Source: Vicinamibacteria bacterium
GTDB lineage: Bacteria > Acidobacteriota > Vicinamibacteria > Vicinamibacterales > UBA8438
DNA: 55,109 nucleotides
Direction of reading: 5' to 3'
NCBI GenBank assembly: GCA_022820825.1
Contig: JAJEEU010000027.1
Location: 1 to 55,109, forward strand
Below the pieces are notes generated by a model, which was not told where the DNA came from, ran no database searches, and worked only from the letters and a program-made list of their open reading frames with translations. The translations under genes and the position numbers were made by a program. This document shows positions 32,685 to 41,346 of the stretch, piece after piece (position 1 is the stretch's first letter; each line of letters opens with the position of its first letter).

Positions 32685-34082
32685 CTACTGCTGATCCTGG
32701 GAGGCCGCGAACATCTGGGCGCCGCCCCGCGCGGCGACCTCCTCCTCGAACTGCTCCTCGGTCAGATAGACGAGCCGGGGCAGGTTGTAGAACATGTCGT
32801 CTATGGACCGGTTGCCCCAGCCCTTCCAGTTGCGTGGATCGACGACGTTCTTGTTGGACGTCGAGTTGTCGTACCACGCCATCAGGTGGATGACGGTGCC
32901 GGCCGGCAGCAGCGGCGCTGCTTCTTCCTCGTAGACGTACACCTTCACCCAGTTGTGGTCGTAGTCCGCGCAGTTGAGCATCTCGCGGGCGTTGTTCGGA
33001 TAGAGCGCCTCGATGCACATGCGCGTGCCGCTGGAATGCAGGTGGGGCTCGAACGTGATCAGGCGCGCCGGCTGCTCCAGACGGTAGAACCCGTCGCGGT
33101 AGACGTTGTCGTCGTTGGACGGGATGTCGAGCGCATAGTCGAACGAGCCGGACATGGCCTGCGACTTCTGGCGGTACTTCGGCTCGTAGCCCTCCGGGTG
33201 CAGGTCGAACGCCACGTCGACGCGGGCCTGCACCTCCTCGCCGATGGAATGCAGGTGCATGGAATCGAAGGTGATGACCGACTCGGCCGGCAACTCGACG
33301 CCGATACCCTCCGGATAGGTCAGCGCGTTCTGCCCGAGCTCCCACGTGAGGCGGAACGCGTCGTCGCTGGCCGCCACGGGTCCATTCGATTCGTTCGCCT
33401 GCTCGGGCGTCGCGGCCGTGATGACCGCGTGATGCACCACCCACAGGTTGAGGTCGGCCCGGCCGGTCCCCTTGGCGCCCGGCGTGCTCTTGGTCACGCT
33501 GGTGTCGCCCGCCACGCGCACTTCCTTCACCTCCACCGACTTGATGTAGCGATTGGAGGTGAGGCCGGTGGGCGCCGGCGGATCCCATTCGCCGAACCAG
33601 TCGGCGGCGTTGGCAGGGATGGTGCCGACCCGCGACGAAACGACGAGGTCCGGCTCGCCGATGGACCAGCCCGATTCAGCCCATTCGAGCGCCGGCGGCA
33701 GATCCGCCGGGTTGCCCTGCGGGGCGCCGGCGTCTACCCAGGCGGCGATGGTCGCGATCTCCGCGTCGCTCAGGGACGGATCGTCCTTGAAGTGCTGGAT
33801 GCCGATGTTCTTGTCGATGAACCAGGGCGGCATCTCGCGGGCTGTCGTGCGGTTGCGGATCGAGCGCGCCCAGGGGCGCACGTCCGAGTAGCTGATCAGC
33901 GCCATCGGCGCCCCGCCGCCCGGACGGTGGCAGCTCTCGCACGAGCGCTGCAGAATGGGCGCCACGTCCTTGCTGAAGGTGACCTCGGCGGCGCGCTCCG
34001 CGGCCGGCGCGGGCCCTGCCACGGCGAGCCCCGCGACGACGAGCGCGACGATCGACCAACCCTGCATTCCAGCGGTTTTCAT
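32685..34082 (-). CDS. secreted monoheme cytochrome c / copper-monooxygenase-like protein (copy 4)
   Basis: 465 residues, first gene of the tandem array. A signal peptide (SIVALVVAGLAVAGPAPAAA-like) precedes SCESCHRPGGG (Cys48, Cys51, His52). Copper-ligand candidates: LWVVHHAVITAA, DSMHLHSIGEEV and FEPHLHSSGTRMCIEALYP; then HLMAWYDNSTSNKNVVDPRN. It is clearly more divergent than copies 2 and 3 are from each other, so duplication happened in at least two steps. GGGGAGG lies upstream of the ATG at 34082, again next to a GGGGCGCAGCCCC hairpin. The C-terminus is AASQDQQ. Confidence 0.8.
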   Translation of the reverse strand: MKTAGMQGWSIVALVVAGLAVAGPAPAAERAAEVTFSKDVAPILQRSCESCHRPGGGAPMALISYSDVRPWARSIRNRTTAREMPPWFIDKNIGIQHFKDDPSLSDAEIATIAAWVDAGAPQGNPADLPPALEWAESGWSIGEPDLVVSSRVGTIPANAADWFGEWDPPAPTGLTSNRYIKSVEVKEVRVAGDTSVTKSTPGAKGTGRADLNLWVVHHAVITAATPEQANESNGPVAASDDAFRLTWELGQNALTYPEGIGVELPAESVITFDSMHLHSIGEEVQARVDVAFDLHPEGYEPKYRQKSQAMSGSFDYALDIPSNDDNVYRDGFYRLEQPARLITFEPHLHSSGTRMCIEALYPNNAREMLNCADYDHNWVKVYVYEEEAAPLLPAGTVIHLMAWYDNSTSNKNVVDPRNWKGWGNRSIDDMFYNLPRLVYLTEEQFEEEVAARGGAQMFAASQDQQ

Positions 34083-34096
34083 CGTGTCCTCCCCGG

Positions 34097-34111
34097 TTGG
34101 GGCTGCGCCCC
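34097..34111 (-). repeat. GGGGCGCAGCCCC hairpin core
   Basis: The core hairpin of the dispersed repeat, 15 nt upstream of the ATG of copy 4. Together with 34181-34228 it reproduces the order of modules in the full element at 18945-19185, with the middle replaced, so 34097-34228 may be one decayed copy. Confidence 0.6.
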
Positions 34112-34180
34112 TCGGCTTGCCAATTCTGGGCAGGTAGCACTATACCGCATCTGCGCGTAAATCGAGACGGCAAACCGCCG

Positions 34181-34228
34181 CGCGCCTCGCCGCTCTCGGT
34201 GCGACGCGGGGTTTCACCACGGACTGCC
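34181..34228 (-). repeat. partial copy of the MITE-like element end
   Basis: On the minus strand GGCAGTCCGTGGTGAAACCC, then CGCGTCGCACCGAGAGCGGC and GAGGCGCG. It matches the terminal repeat and first internal module of the element at 18945-19185 (CGTCGCACCGAGAGCGG and GAGGCGCG are shared). It begins 6 nt after the stop of the PQQ dehydrogenase gene. Confidence 0.7.
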
Positions 34229-34234
34229 AGGCCG

Positions 34235-36175
34235 CTACGCGGCAGGGAGGGCAAACGCCACGAGCGCGGCGTCCGGTCCGGCGCCGGTGGCGATGACGAC
34301 GAACTGGCGGCCCGACCGGGCGCGGTAGGTCATCGGGTTGGCGCTGGTCCGGTGCGGCGTCGCGCCGCGCCAGATCTCCTCGCCCGTCGCCTTGTCGAAC
34401 GCGTACAGGTAGGGGGCGCCGCCGCCCAGGAAAACCAGGCCGCCGCCCGTGACCAGCGGCCCCGGGTTGCCCCGCGTGCCCAGCCGCTCCGGCAGCTCGA
34501 CGCCGCGCAGCAGGGGATGGTTGCGCATGATGCGGCTGCCTTCGCCGAACGGCACTTTCCACGCGATTTCGCCCGCGTTCAGGTCGATCGCCACCAGGTA
34601 GGCGTAGGGCGGCTTGATCAGCGGAATCGGCCCCAGCCTGCTCCGCGCCGGCTCGGCCGCGCCGGGGCGGTTGCGGAACATGATGGCGTAGGAGCCGCGC
34701 GGGCAGTTGTTGGAGTACTCGACGTCGACGTTAGGGTCGGCGCCCGCGTTCCTGCATACCTGGTTGGGGGTCGTGTCTTCGTTCGTGCGCACGTACAGCA
34801 GGCCGGTCTGCGGGTCGAACGCCGCCCCACCCCAGTCCGCGCCGCCCTGCGCGCCGGGCCGCATGAGCGTGCCCTGCAGGCTCGGCGGCGTGAACAGCGG
34901 GCCCAGCCGGAACTCCTTCATCTCCTCGAGCGCCAGCGCGTGTATCTCCGGCGTCAGGTCGTTCGCGTCGTCCAGCGACACGCCCTGGCCGCTGAAGGGC
35001 GGCGGTTTCGTGGGGAACGGCTGGGTCGGATACAGCACCTCGCCCGGCACGTCGGTCTCGGTATCTACCGGGCGCTCCTCGATCGGCCACACCGGCTCGC
35101 CGGTCACCCGGTCGAAGACGTACGTGAAGCCCTGCTTCGTGACCTCCGCCACGGCGTCGATCTCCCGGCCGTCCACGGTGATCGTCACCAGGTTCGGGGC
35201 CGAGTTGAAGTCGTAGTCCCACACGCCGTGGTGCACGGCCTGGAAGTGCCACTGCCGCTCGCCGGTGCGCGCGTCGAGGCAGACCAGCGACTCGGCGAAC
35301 AGGTTCGCTCCCGGCCGGTGGCCGCCCCAGTAGTCGCCGCTTGGCGTGCTGGTCGGCACGTACAGCAGGCCGCGTTCGTCGTCCAGCGACATCAGGCCCC
35401 AGACGTTCGCATGGCCGGTGTGGCGCCAGGATTCGTTTTCCCAGGTGTCGGCGCCGAAGTCGTCGTTCGACTGCGGGATGGTGAAGAACACCCAGCGCCG
35501 CTCGCCGGTCCGGGCGTCGAACGCCTGCACCGCGCCGGGCGGGTCGAACCTGCGCTGCACCTGGTCGGGCGTGCGGCTGCCCACGATCACCAGGTCCTCG
35601 AACACGACCGGCGGCGACGTCTGGTCGAACTCCGACGGGGAAACCGGGCGGCCGAGGTTCTCGATGAGCGAGACGCTGCCGGCGTCGCCGAAGCTCTCGA
35701 TTCCGCGGCCGGTGGTCCCGTCGACGGCGTACAGCCGGTCGCGGCTGTTGATGAAGACGCGGAAGTCGCCGCCGGCGCGCCAGACGGCGATGCCCCGGTG
35801 CTTGAAGCCGTGGTTCGGGTCCGCGCGCTCGTACGCTTTCGGATCGAAGATCCAGAGCTCCTCGCCCGTCTCCGCGTCGAGCGCCGCCACGCGGTTGTAC
35901 ATCGTCGGGAGGTACAGCACGTTGTCGATCATCACCGGCGTGGCCTGGAACGGGCCGGGCCGCGCCCCGAGCTCCGGCAGCGGCATCTCGTTGGGATCCC
36001 ATTGCCACGCGATCTCCAGCCGATCCACGTTGGCGGCGGTGACCTGGTCGGCCCGGGAGTACTTGGTGTGCGCCTGGTCGGCGCCCACGTAGCGCCATTC
36101 GATCTGCTCCGCGGGCTGCTGCCCGCCGAGCGGCGCGGCGCAGGCGAATATGAGGACGACCGAGCCCATCCGCAT
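34235..36175 (-). CDS. PQQ-dependent dehydrogenase, membrane-glucose-dehydrogenase-like (copy 2)
   Basis: 646 residues, close in architecture to the enzyme at 5211-7163. A short signal (VVLIFACAAPLGGQ) is followed by WRYVGADQAHTKYSRADQVT, the catalytic segment AVHHGVWDYDFNSAPNL, VFDRVTGEPVWPIEERPVD and PTQPFPTKPPPF. It has an extra Cys pair region (NQVCRNAGADPN...NNCPRGSY) not present in the first copy. There is no heme domain. Tandem ATGs lie at 36175 and 36169 with no good Shine-Dalgarno; TATCTT just upstream suggests a very short leader. It is divergent from the thiolase gene (58 nt between starts). The substrate is unknown. Confidence 0.87.
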   Translation of the reverse strand: MRMGSVVLIFACAAPLGGQQPAEQIEWRYVGADQAHTKYSRADQVTAANVDRLEIAWQWDPNEMPLPELGARPGPFQATPVMIDNVLYLPTMYNRVAALDAETGEELWIFDPKAYERADPNHGFKHRGIAVWRAGGDFRVFINSRDRLYAVDGTTGRGIESFGDAGSVSLIENLGRPVSPSEFDQTSPPVVFEDLVIVGSRTPDQVQRRFDPPGAVQAFDARTGERRWVFFTIPQSNDDFGADTWENESWRHTGHANVWGLMSLDDERGLLYVPTSTPSGDYWGGHRPGANLFAESLVCLDARTGERQWHFQAVHHGVWDYDFNSAPNLVTITVDGREIDAVAEVTKQGFTYVFDRVTGEPVWPIEERPVDTETDVPGEVLYPTQPFPTKPPPFSGQGVSLDDANDLTPEIHALALEEMKEFRLGPLFTPPSLQGTLMRPGAQGGADWGGAAFDPQTGLLYVRTNEDTTPNQVCRNAGADPNVDVEYSNNCPRGSYAIMFRNRPGAAEPARSRLGPIPLIKPPYAYLVAIDLNAGEIAWKVPFGEGSRIMRNHPLLRGVELPERLGTRGNPGPLVTGGGLVFLGGGAPYLYAFDKATGEEIWRGATPHRTSANPMTYRARSGRQFVVIATGAGPDAALVAFALPAA

Positions 36176-36233
36176 GGTCCGCTAAGATAACAGACTGTGG
36201 TGCGACCCCGTGCCGCACCCAAGGAGGTAATGA

Positions 36234-37415
36234 ATGCGTGAAGTGGTGGTGCTGAGCGGCGTGCGCACGCCGATGGGCGGGTACGGCGGCAGCCTGAAGG
36301 ACATCCCCAACACCGAGCTCGGGGCGCAGTGCGTGCGCGAGGCGGTCGGCCGGGCCGGCATCGAGCCGGCCGACGTCGGGCACGTCGTGTTCGGCAACGT
36401 GATTCACACCGACGCGCGCGACCACTACCTGGCGCGGGTCGCGGCCATCAGGGGCGGCCTGCCGCACGAGACCCCGGCCGTGACGGTGAACCGCCTGTGC
36501 GGCAGCGGGCTGCAGGCGGTCGTAACCGCCGCGCAGACCATCATGCTCGGCGACGCGGACACGGCGGTGGCCGGCGGCGCCGAGAGCATGAGCCGCAGCC
36601 CGTACCTCGCCCCGTCCCTGCGCTGGGGCGCGCGCATGAACGACACGCAGCTCGTCGACATGATGGTGGGAGCGCTGAGCGACCCGTTCGACGACTGCCA
36701 CATGGGCATCACCGCCGAGAACGTGGCCGGGCGCTACGGCGTATCGCGCGAGGACCAGGACGCGCTGGCGGTGGAGAGCCACCAGCGCGCGGGCCGCGCC
36801 ATCGCCGAAGGGCGCTTCAAGGAGCAGATCACCCCGGTCGAGGTGCGCGTGAAGCGCGACACCGTGCTGTTCGACACGGACGAGACGGTGCGTCCCGACA
36901 GCTCGGTAGAAAAGCTCGGCAGGCTGCGGCCGGTGTTCCAGAAGGACGGCAGCGTCACCGCCGGCAACGCGTCCAGCATCAACGACGGGGCGGCGGCGGT
37001 CGTGCTGATGGAGCGGGAGCTCGCGGAGCGGCGGGGCCTCGAGCCGCTCGCCCGCCTCGTGGGCTACAGCTTCGCGGGCGTGGACCCGCGCTACATGGGC
37101 ATCGGCCCGATCCCGGCCGTGCGGCAACTGCTCGACAAGACCGGCCTTGGCGTGGACGATTTCGACGTGTTCGAGGTGAACGAGGCGTTCGCGGCGCAGG
37201 CGCTGGCCGTGTGCCGCGACCTGGACCTGCCGCCGGAGCGCACCAACCCCAACGGCAGCGGCATCTCGCTGGGCCACCCGGTCGGGGCGACCGGGACCGT
37301 GCTGACCGTCAAGGCGCTGCACGAATTGCAGCGCACGGGCGGCAAGCGGGCACTGGTGACGATGTGCATCGGCGGCGGCCAGGGCATTGCCGCCGCCTTC
37401 GAGCGCGCCGCCTGA
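36234..37415 (+). CDS. thiolase (acetyl-CoA C-acetyltransferase)
   Basis: 393 residues, the standard length. Catalytic residues are present: Cys89 in VNRLCGSGLQAV, NEAFAAQALAV, His348 in GSGISLGHPVGATG and Cys378 in TMCIGGGQGIAAA. It catalyses acetyl-CoA condensation or thiolysis of 3-ketoacyl-CoA, in polyhydroxybutyrate, mevalonate or fatty-acid pathways; the sequence alone does not decide which. AAGGAGGT at 36221-36228 lies 5 nt before the ATG, one of the strongest sites in the window. It is the only core-metabolic enzyme in the middle of the window and is divergent from a PQQ dehydrogenase. Confidence 0.93.
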   Translation: MREVVVLSGVRTPMGGYGGSLKDIPNTELGAQCVREAVGRAGIEPADVGHVVFGNVIHTDARDHYLARVAAIRGGLPHETPAVTVNRLCGSGLQAVVTAAQTIMLGDADTAVAGGAESMSRSPYLAPSLRWGARMNDTQLVDMMVGALSDPFDDCHMGITAENVAGRYGVSREDQDALAVESHQRAGRAIAEGRFKEQITPVEVRVKRDTVLFDTDETVRPDSSVEKLGRLRPVFQKDGSVTAGNASSINDGAAAVVLMERELAERRGLEPLARLVGYSFAGVDPRYMGIGPIPAVRQLLDKTGLGVDDFDVFEVNEAFAAQALAVCRDLDLPPERTNPNGSGISLGHPVGATGTVLTVKALHELQRTGGKRALVTMCIGGGQGIAAAFERAA

Positions 37416-37433
37416 TGCGCGGCGCGGTTCCGC

Positions 37434-38780
37434 CTAGACGGAGAGGTCCTTCAGCATCCCGGTGCTGTCGCCGAACTTCTCCAGCGGGAACCCCATCTTG
37501 TCCAGGATGGTGATGTACAGGTTGGCGATCGGCGTGCCCCGCGGATAGCGAACGTAGCGGCCGCCCGTCACACCCGTATTCTTCCCGGCAATCAGCGCGA
37601 CCGGCAGATCGTCGTGGAAGTGCGTGTTGCTGTCGCTGATGCCGGTGCCGTACAGCAGCAGCGTCGAGTCGAGCATCGTGCCGTCCCCCTCGGGGGTCGC
37701 CGCCAGCTTCCTGACGAGGTGCGCGAACTGCCGGAAGTGGTACTCGTTGACCTTGTGCAGCCGCTCCAGGTTGGCCGGCTTGTCCTGGTGGTGCGACAGC
37801 GGGTGGTGCGAATCCGAGACGCCAATCTCGGGATACGCCCGGGCGCTCACCTCGCGCGCCAGCATGAACGTGCTGATGCGGGTCAGGTCGGTCTGGTACG
37901 CCAGCGCCAGCAGGTCCATCATAAGCTTCGCGTGCTCGGCGTAGTCGCTCGGCGTGCCGATCGGCTGGTCGACCAGCGGCAGCTCGCGGGTGTTCTGGCG
38001 CTCGGCCATCTCGATGCGCCGCTCGGCGTCCCGCACGGCTGACAGGTACTCGTCGAGCTTCAGCCGGTCGCCCGGTCCGATCTCGCGCTCCAGGTCGCCG
38101 AGCTCCTCGTTGACGGCGTCCAGGACGCTGCGATCCTTGCGCATGCGCGCCAGCCGCGCCGCGGGGTCGGTGCTGCCGCTGGTCCCGAACAGGCGCTCGA
38201 ACACGGCGCGCGGATCGTTCTCTACCGGCAACGGCGTGGTCGGCGTGCGCCACGCCACCGTGTTGGTGTACGCGCAGCTCGCGCCGGCGTCGCACGAGCC
38301 GAGCATGGCGTTCGACTCGATGCCCAGCTCGATCGAGGCGAGCTGGGTTTCCTTCGCCAGCTCCCGGGCGGCGATCTGGTCCATCGACACCGACGCGTAC
38401 ACGTCGGCGCCGGTGGTCAGCTTGAACGGGACGCACGTGAGGAACGTGCCGGCCGAGCGCGCGTGGTCGCCCCCGCCGGTCACCAGGTTGGCGGCCTCGT
38501 CGTCGAGCGCGCCGCACATCAGGACGCGTTCCTCCAGCCCGGCCAGCGACCGCAGCGTCGGTGGCAGCTCGGTGAGCGGACCCACCTGCGGCGGCGACCA
38601 GTACGGCATCGACATGCCGTTGGGCACGTAGAACACGCCCAGCCGCCGGATCGGCGCGGCGGCCGTCCTGGATAGCGCCGTCAGCGCCGGCACCATGCTG
38701 TCGAGCAGCGGCAGCGCCAGCGTCGCGCCCAGCCCGCGCAGCACGGTCCGCCGCGGCATGTGCAGCTTGCGAATGAACAT
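37434..38780 (-). CDS. DUF1552 protein, Tat-exported (copy 2)
   Basis: 448 residues. The N-terminus HMPRRTVLRGLGATLALPLL is the same twin-arginine signal as in copy 1. Conserved DUF1552 elements: LGVFYVPNGMSMPYW, TGGGDHARSAGTFLTCV, WRTPTTPLPVENDPRAVFER, DSHHPLSHHQDKPANLERL, and LLLYGTGISDSNTHFHDDLP. It is the third gene of the cassette ankyrin - DUF1592 - DUF1552, 102 nt after the cytochrome gene. GGAGGAG lies 8 nt before the ATG. It converges with the thiolase gene (18 nt between stops). Confidence 0.88.
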   Translation of the reverse strand: MFIRKLHMPRRTVLRGLGATLALPLLDSMVPALTALSRTAAAPIRRLGVFYVPNGMSMPYWSPPQVGPLTELPPTLRSLAGLEERVLMCGALDDEAANLVTGGGDHARSAGTFLTCVPFKLTTGADVYASVSMDQIAARELAKETQLASIELGIESNAMLGSCDAGASCAYTNTVAWRTPTTPLPVENDPRAVFERLFGTSGSTDPAARLARMRKDRSVLDAVNEELGDLEREIGPGDRLKLDEYLSAVRDAERRIEMAERQNTRELPLVDQPIGTPSDYAEHAKLMMDLLALAYQTDLTRISTFMLAREVSARAYPEIGVSDSHHPLSHHQDKPANLERLHKVNEYHFRQFAHLVRKLAATPEGDGTMLDSTLLLYGTGISDSNTHFHDDLPVALIAGKNTGVTGGRYVRYPRGTPIANLYITILDKMGFPLEKFGDSTGMLKDLSV

Positions 38781-38882
38781 GGCCGAGTCTCCTCCGGCTT
38801 CAGCGCGAAAGCCGGTCCCGTTGCGCGATTATGCCCCGCCGCCGCCCGTACCGCAACCGTTTCCGCGGGTTCAACGGGCCGT

Positions 38883-41330
38883 TCACCCGCCGTCGGCCGC
38901 CGCCACCGACTGCTCCGGCGCCGGCGCCCGCCGCATCTGGAACGGCATGCTGCCGACGATGCCGTGGATCAGCGACGACCAGCGGTAGCCGTCCTGCTCC
39001 AGGCCGCGCACGAGCTGCCGCACCACCGGCGCGTCGTAGTAGTTCACGCCTCTGCCGAGCGCGTAGGTCAGCAGCTTCTCGGTGACGGTCTGCACGAACT
39101 GCGTGCCCCGGTTGGCCAGCGCCTCGCGAAACGCCCGCGGCGTGGCGATCGTCTGGTCCGCCCAGTCGATGGCGGCGTCGATGGCCGCGCCGCCGTCATT
39201 GTCCCGCCAGCGTCCGATGGCGTCGAAGTGCTCCAGCGCGAAGCCGAGCTGGTCCATTTCGGTATGGCAGCTCGCGCAGACCGGATTGCTGCGGTGCTGC
39301 TCCATCTTCTCGCGCAGCGACGTAGGCGTCCCGCCGCCGTCGTTCTCCTCCAGCGGCGGCACGTTCGGCGGCGGGGCCGGCGGCGGCGTGCCCAGCAGGT
39401 TCTCGAGCACCCACTTGCCGCGCAGCACCACCGACGTGCGGTTGGCGTACGACGTGATCGTCAGCAGGCTGCCGTGGCCCAGCAGACCGTGGCGGCGGTC
39501 GTCCTCCCACGCCACGCGGCGGAAGCGGCTGCCGTAGACGTCGTCGACGCCGTAGTGCCGCGCGAGCTGTTCGTTGAGGTACGTATAGTCGGCCCGCAGC
39601 AGCTCCGGTATCGGCCGGTCCTCGCGCACCTGGCTCTCGAAGAACAGCTCCGTCTCCGTCACCATCGCCCGCCGCAGCGTGTCGTTGAACGCGCCGTACA
39701 GCCCGCTGTCGGGCACGTGCTCGTTGATGTTGCGCACCTGCAGCCACTGGCCCGCGAAGTCGTGCATGAAGCGCGTCGCGCGCCGGTCGGCCAGCATCCG
39801 GTCGACCTGCGCCCGCAGCACGTCCGGCTCGCTCAACCGCCCGGCGGCGGCCAGGTCGACCAGCTCGCCGTCCGGGATGCTGCGCCACAGGAAGAACGAC
39901 AGCCGCGAAGCCAGCTCCAGGTCGCTGAGCCGGTACGGCCGCGCGGGCGCGGCGTCGCGCGGCTGGCGCTCGATGCGCAGCAGGAACTCCGGCATCGAGA
40001 GCAGCGCTTCCAGGGCCCGCTCGATCCCGCCGTCGAAGTCGCGCTCGGCGCGGCCGAGGCGGTAGAAGTCCATGAGCGGCGCCACGTCGTCGCCGGTGAC
40101 CGGCCGGCGGTACGCCTGCCGCGCCAGGTTCGCGAGGATCTCGCCGGCGCAGCGCTCCTCTTCCTGCGTCCCGTCACCGGCCGGACGGCAGATGAAGATG
40201 CGCTGCCGGCTGGGCGTGTCGTCCGGCGCCGTGCCGTCGAACGGCCCGGAGATGAACAGCCGGTCGATGCCCGGCCGCCCGTACGCGCCGCCGAACGGCG
40301 TCGGGTTCGAATCCGTGAAAGCCACGGTCACGAGCCGCTGCCCCGCCTCGATCGGCACGCGCACCTGGAGCCCCCGGTCCGCGTTGAGGCGGTACTCGTG
40401 CAGGCGGATGCCTTCGACGTCGTCGTCCGCAATGGGAATGAGGATGCCGGGGTCCGGTCCGGGGAACTCGCCGCCCACCGTCCAGCGCTCGATGAGCGCG
40501 TGATCGACGCGCAGCTCGATCTCGTGGTCGTCCTCGCCGATGCCGATGACGCCGCTGCCGCCGCTGTCGTTGCCGCCGCCCTTCATCTGGATGGCGAAGA
40601 CGTAGTCGCCGTCCAGCGGAAACACGTGGCGCGCGGCCAGGCCGCCGTGCGTGCCGAACGGCATGTCCTCGTTCATCCGCGCTTCCTGCGTCTCGAACCC
40701 GAGGGAGTACACCTGGCGGATGGGCCGGTTGTCGGGACCCCCGACGGCGGCGCGGCTGATCTTGGTGGCGGCCGCCGTGTAGCGCGCCATCAGGGCGGGC
40801 GTCATCGAGAGCACGTCGGCGTTGTTGTCGAAACCCAGGCCGGCCATGTCGCTGGGCAGCAGCTCGGCGCCGTTCACCTCCAGCGCCAGCAGGTCCCGGA
40901 TGGCGTTGACGTACTCGAAGCGGTTCATCCGGCGCGAGGCGACGCGCCCGGGGTTCGGGTCGGCCGCGGCGGCGCTGTCGAGCGCCGACTCCAGCGCGGT
41001 GGTGAACGTCTCCGCGGCGGCCCGATCGGGGCGCGGCCGCCCGGCCGGCGGCATCTGGCCGGCGCGCAGCTTGCGGACCACCTTCTCCAGCGTCTCGGCG
41101 TGCGCCCCGACGCGGTCGAGATCCACCTGGTCCAGCAGCAGCTCCGCCGTGCGCAGGCGCTCGTTGTGGCAGGTCACGCAGTAGCGGTCGAGCAGCGCGC
41201 GCGACGGGACCGCCTCCGGCGCGCCGGTCTCCGCAGGCGCGGCGCCCTGGGCTCCGGCCTGGGGAGACCAGGCCAGGACGAGTACGGCTGCCGCGACCAG
41301 CGCCGTCTGCGCAGGGAGAGGCCGCTTCAT
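38883..41330 (-). CDS. planctomycete-type cytochrome with DUF1587/1592/1588/1585 domains (copy 2)
   Basis: 815 residues with a signal peptide (ALVAAAVLVLAWSPQAGAQ). Heme sites are RYCVTCHNERLRT near residue 46 and PVCASCHTEMDQLGFALE in the DUF1588 region. Landmarks: MNRFEYVNAIRDLLALEVNG (DUF1587), LSDLELASRLSFFLWRSIPD (DUF1592), HGSLLTITSYANRTSVVLRG and LLGTPPPAPPPNVPPL (DUF1588), LLTYALGRGVNYYDAPVVRQL (DUF1585). The linker region differs from copy 1, carrying a Gly-rich stretch (QMKGGGNDSGGSGVIGIGED), so the bound ligand may differ. The longest frame begins at 41519 inside the ankyrin gene; the ATG at 41330 gives the signal peptide. It starts 16 nt after the ankyrin gene ends. Confidence 0.9.
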   Translation of the reverse strand: MKRPLPAQTALVAAAVLVLAWSPQAGAQGAAPAETGAPEAVPSRALLDRYCVTCHNERLRTAELLLDQVDLDRVGAHAETLEKVVRKLRAGQMPPAGRPRPDRAAAETFTTALESALDSAAAADPNPGRVASRRMNRFEYVNAIRDLLALEVNGAELLPSDMAGLGFDNNADVLSMTPALMARYTAAATKISRAAVGGPDNRPIRQVYSLGFETQEARMNEDMPFGTHGGLAARHVFPLDGDYVFAIQMKGGGNDSGGSGVIGIGEDDHEIELRVDHALIERWTVGGEFPGPDPGILIPIADDDVEGIRLHEYRLNADRGLQVRVPIEAGQRLVTVAFTDSNPTPFGGAYGRPGIDRLFISGPFDGTAPDDTPSRQRIFICRPAGDGTQEEERCAGEILANLARQAYRRPVTGDDVAPLMDFYRLGRAERDFDGGIERALEALLSMPEFLLRIERQPRDAAPARPYRLSDLELASRLSFFLWRSIPDGELVDLAAAGRLSEPDVLRAQVDRMLADRRATRFMHDFAGQWLQVRNINEHVPDSGLYGAFNDTLRRAMVTETELFFESQVREDRPIPELLRADYTYLNEQLARHYGVDDVYGSRFRRVAWEDDRRHGLLGHGSLLTITSYANRTSVVLRGKWVLENLLGTPPPAPPPNVPPLEENDGGGTPTSLREKMEQHRSNPVCASCHTEMDQLGFALEHFDAIGRWRDNDGGAAIDAAIDWADQTIATPRAFREALANRGTQFVQTVTEKLLTYALGRGVNYYDAPVVRQLVRGLEQDGYRWSSLIHGIVGSMPFQMRRAPAPEQSVAAADGG

Positions 41331-41346
41331 TTCGCCGGCGACCCGC

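Noticed and set aside
28470..34160. A 1896-codon open frame on the plus strand
   Set aside because: It is antisense to the array of cytochrome/copper-monooxygenase-like genes, is His/Arg/Val-rich without domains, and arises from GC-rich codon bias in the opposite strand.
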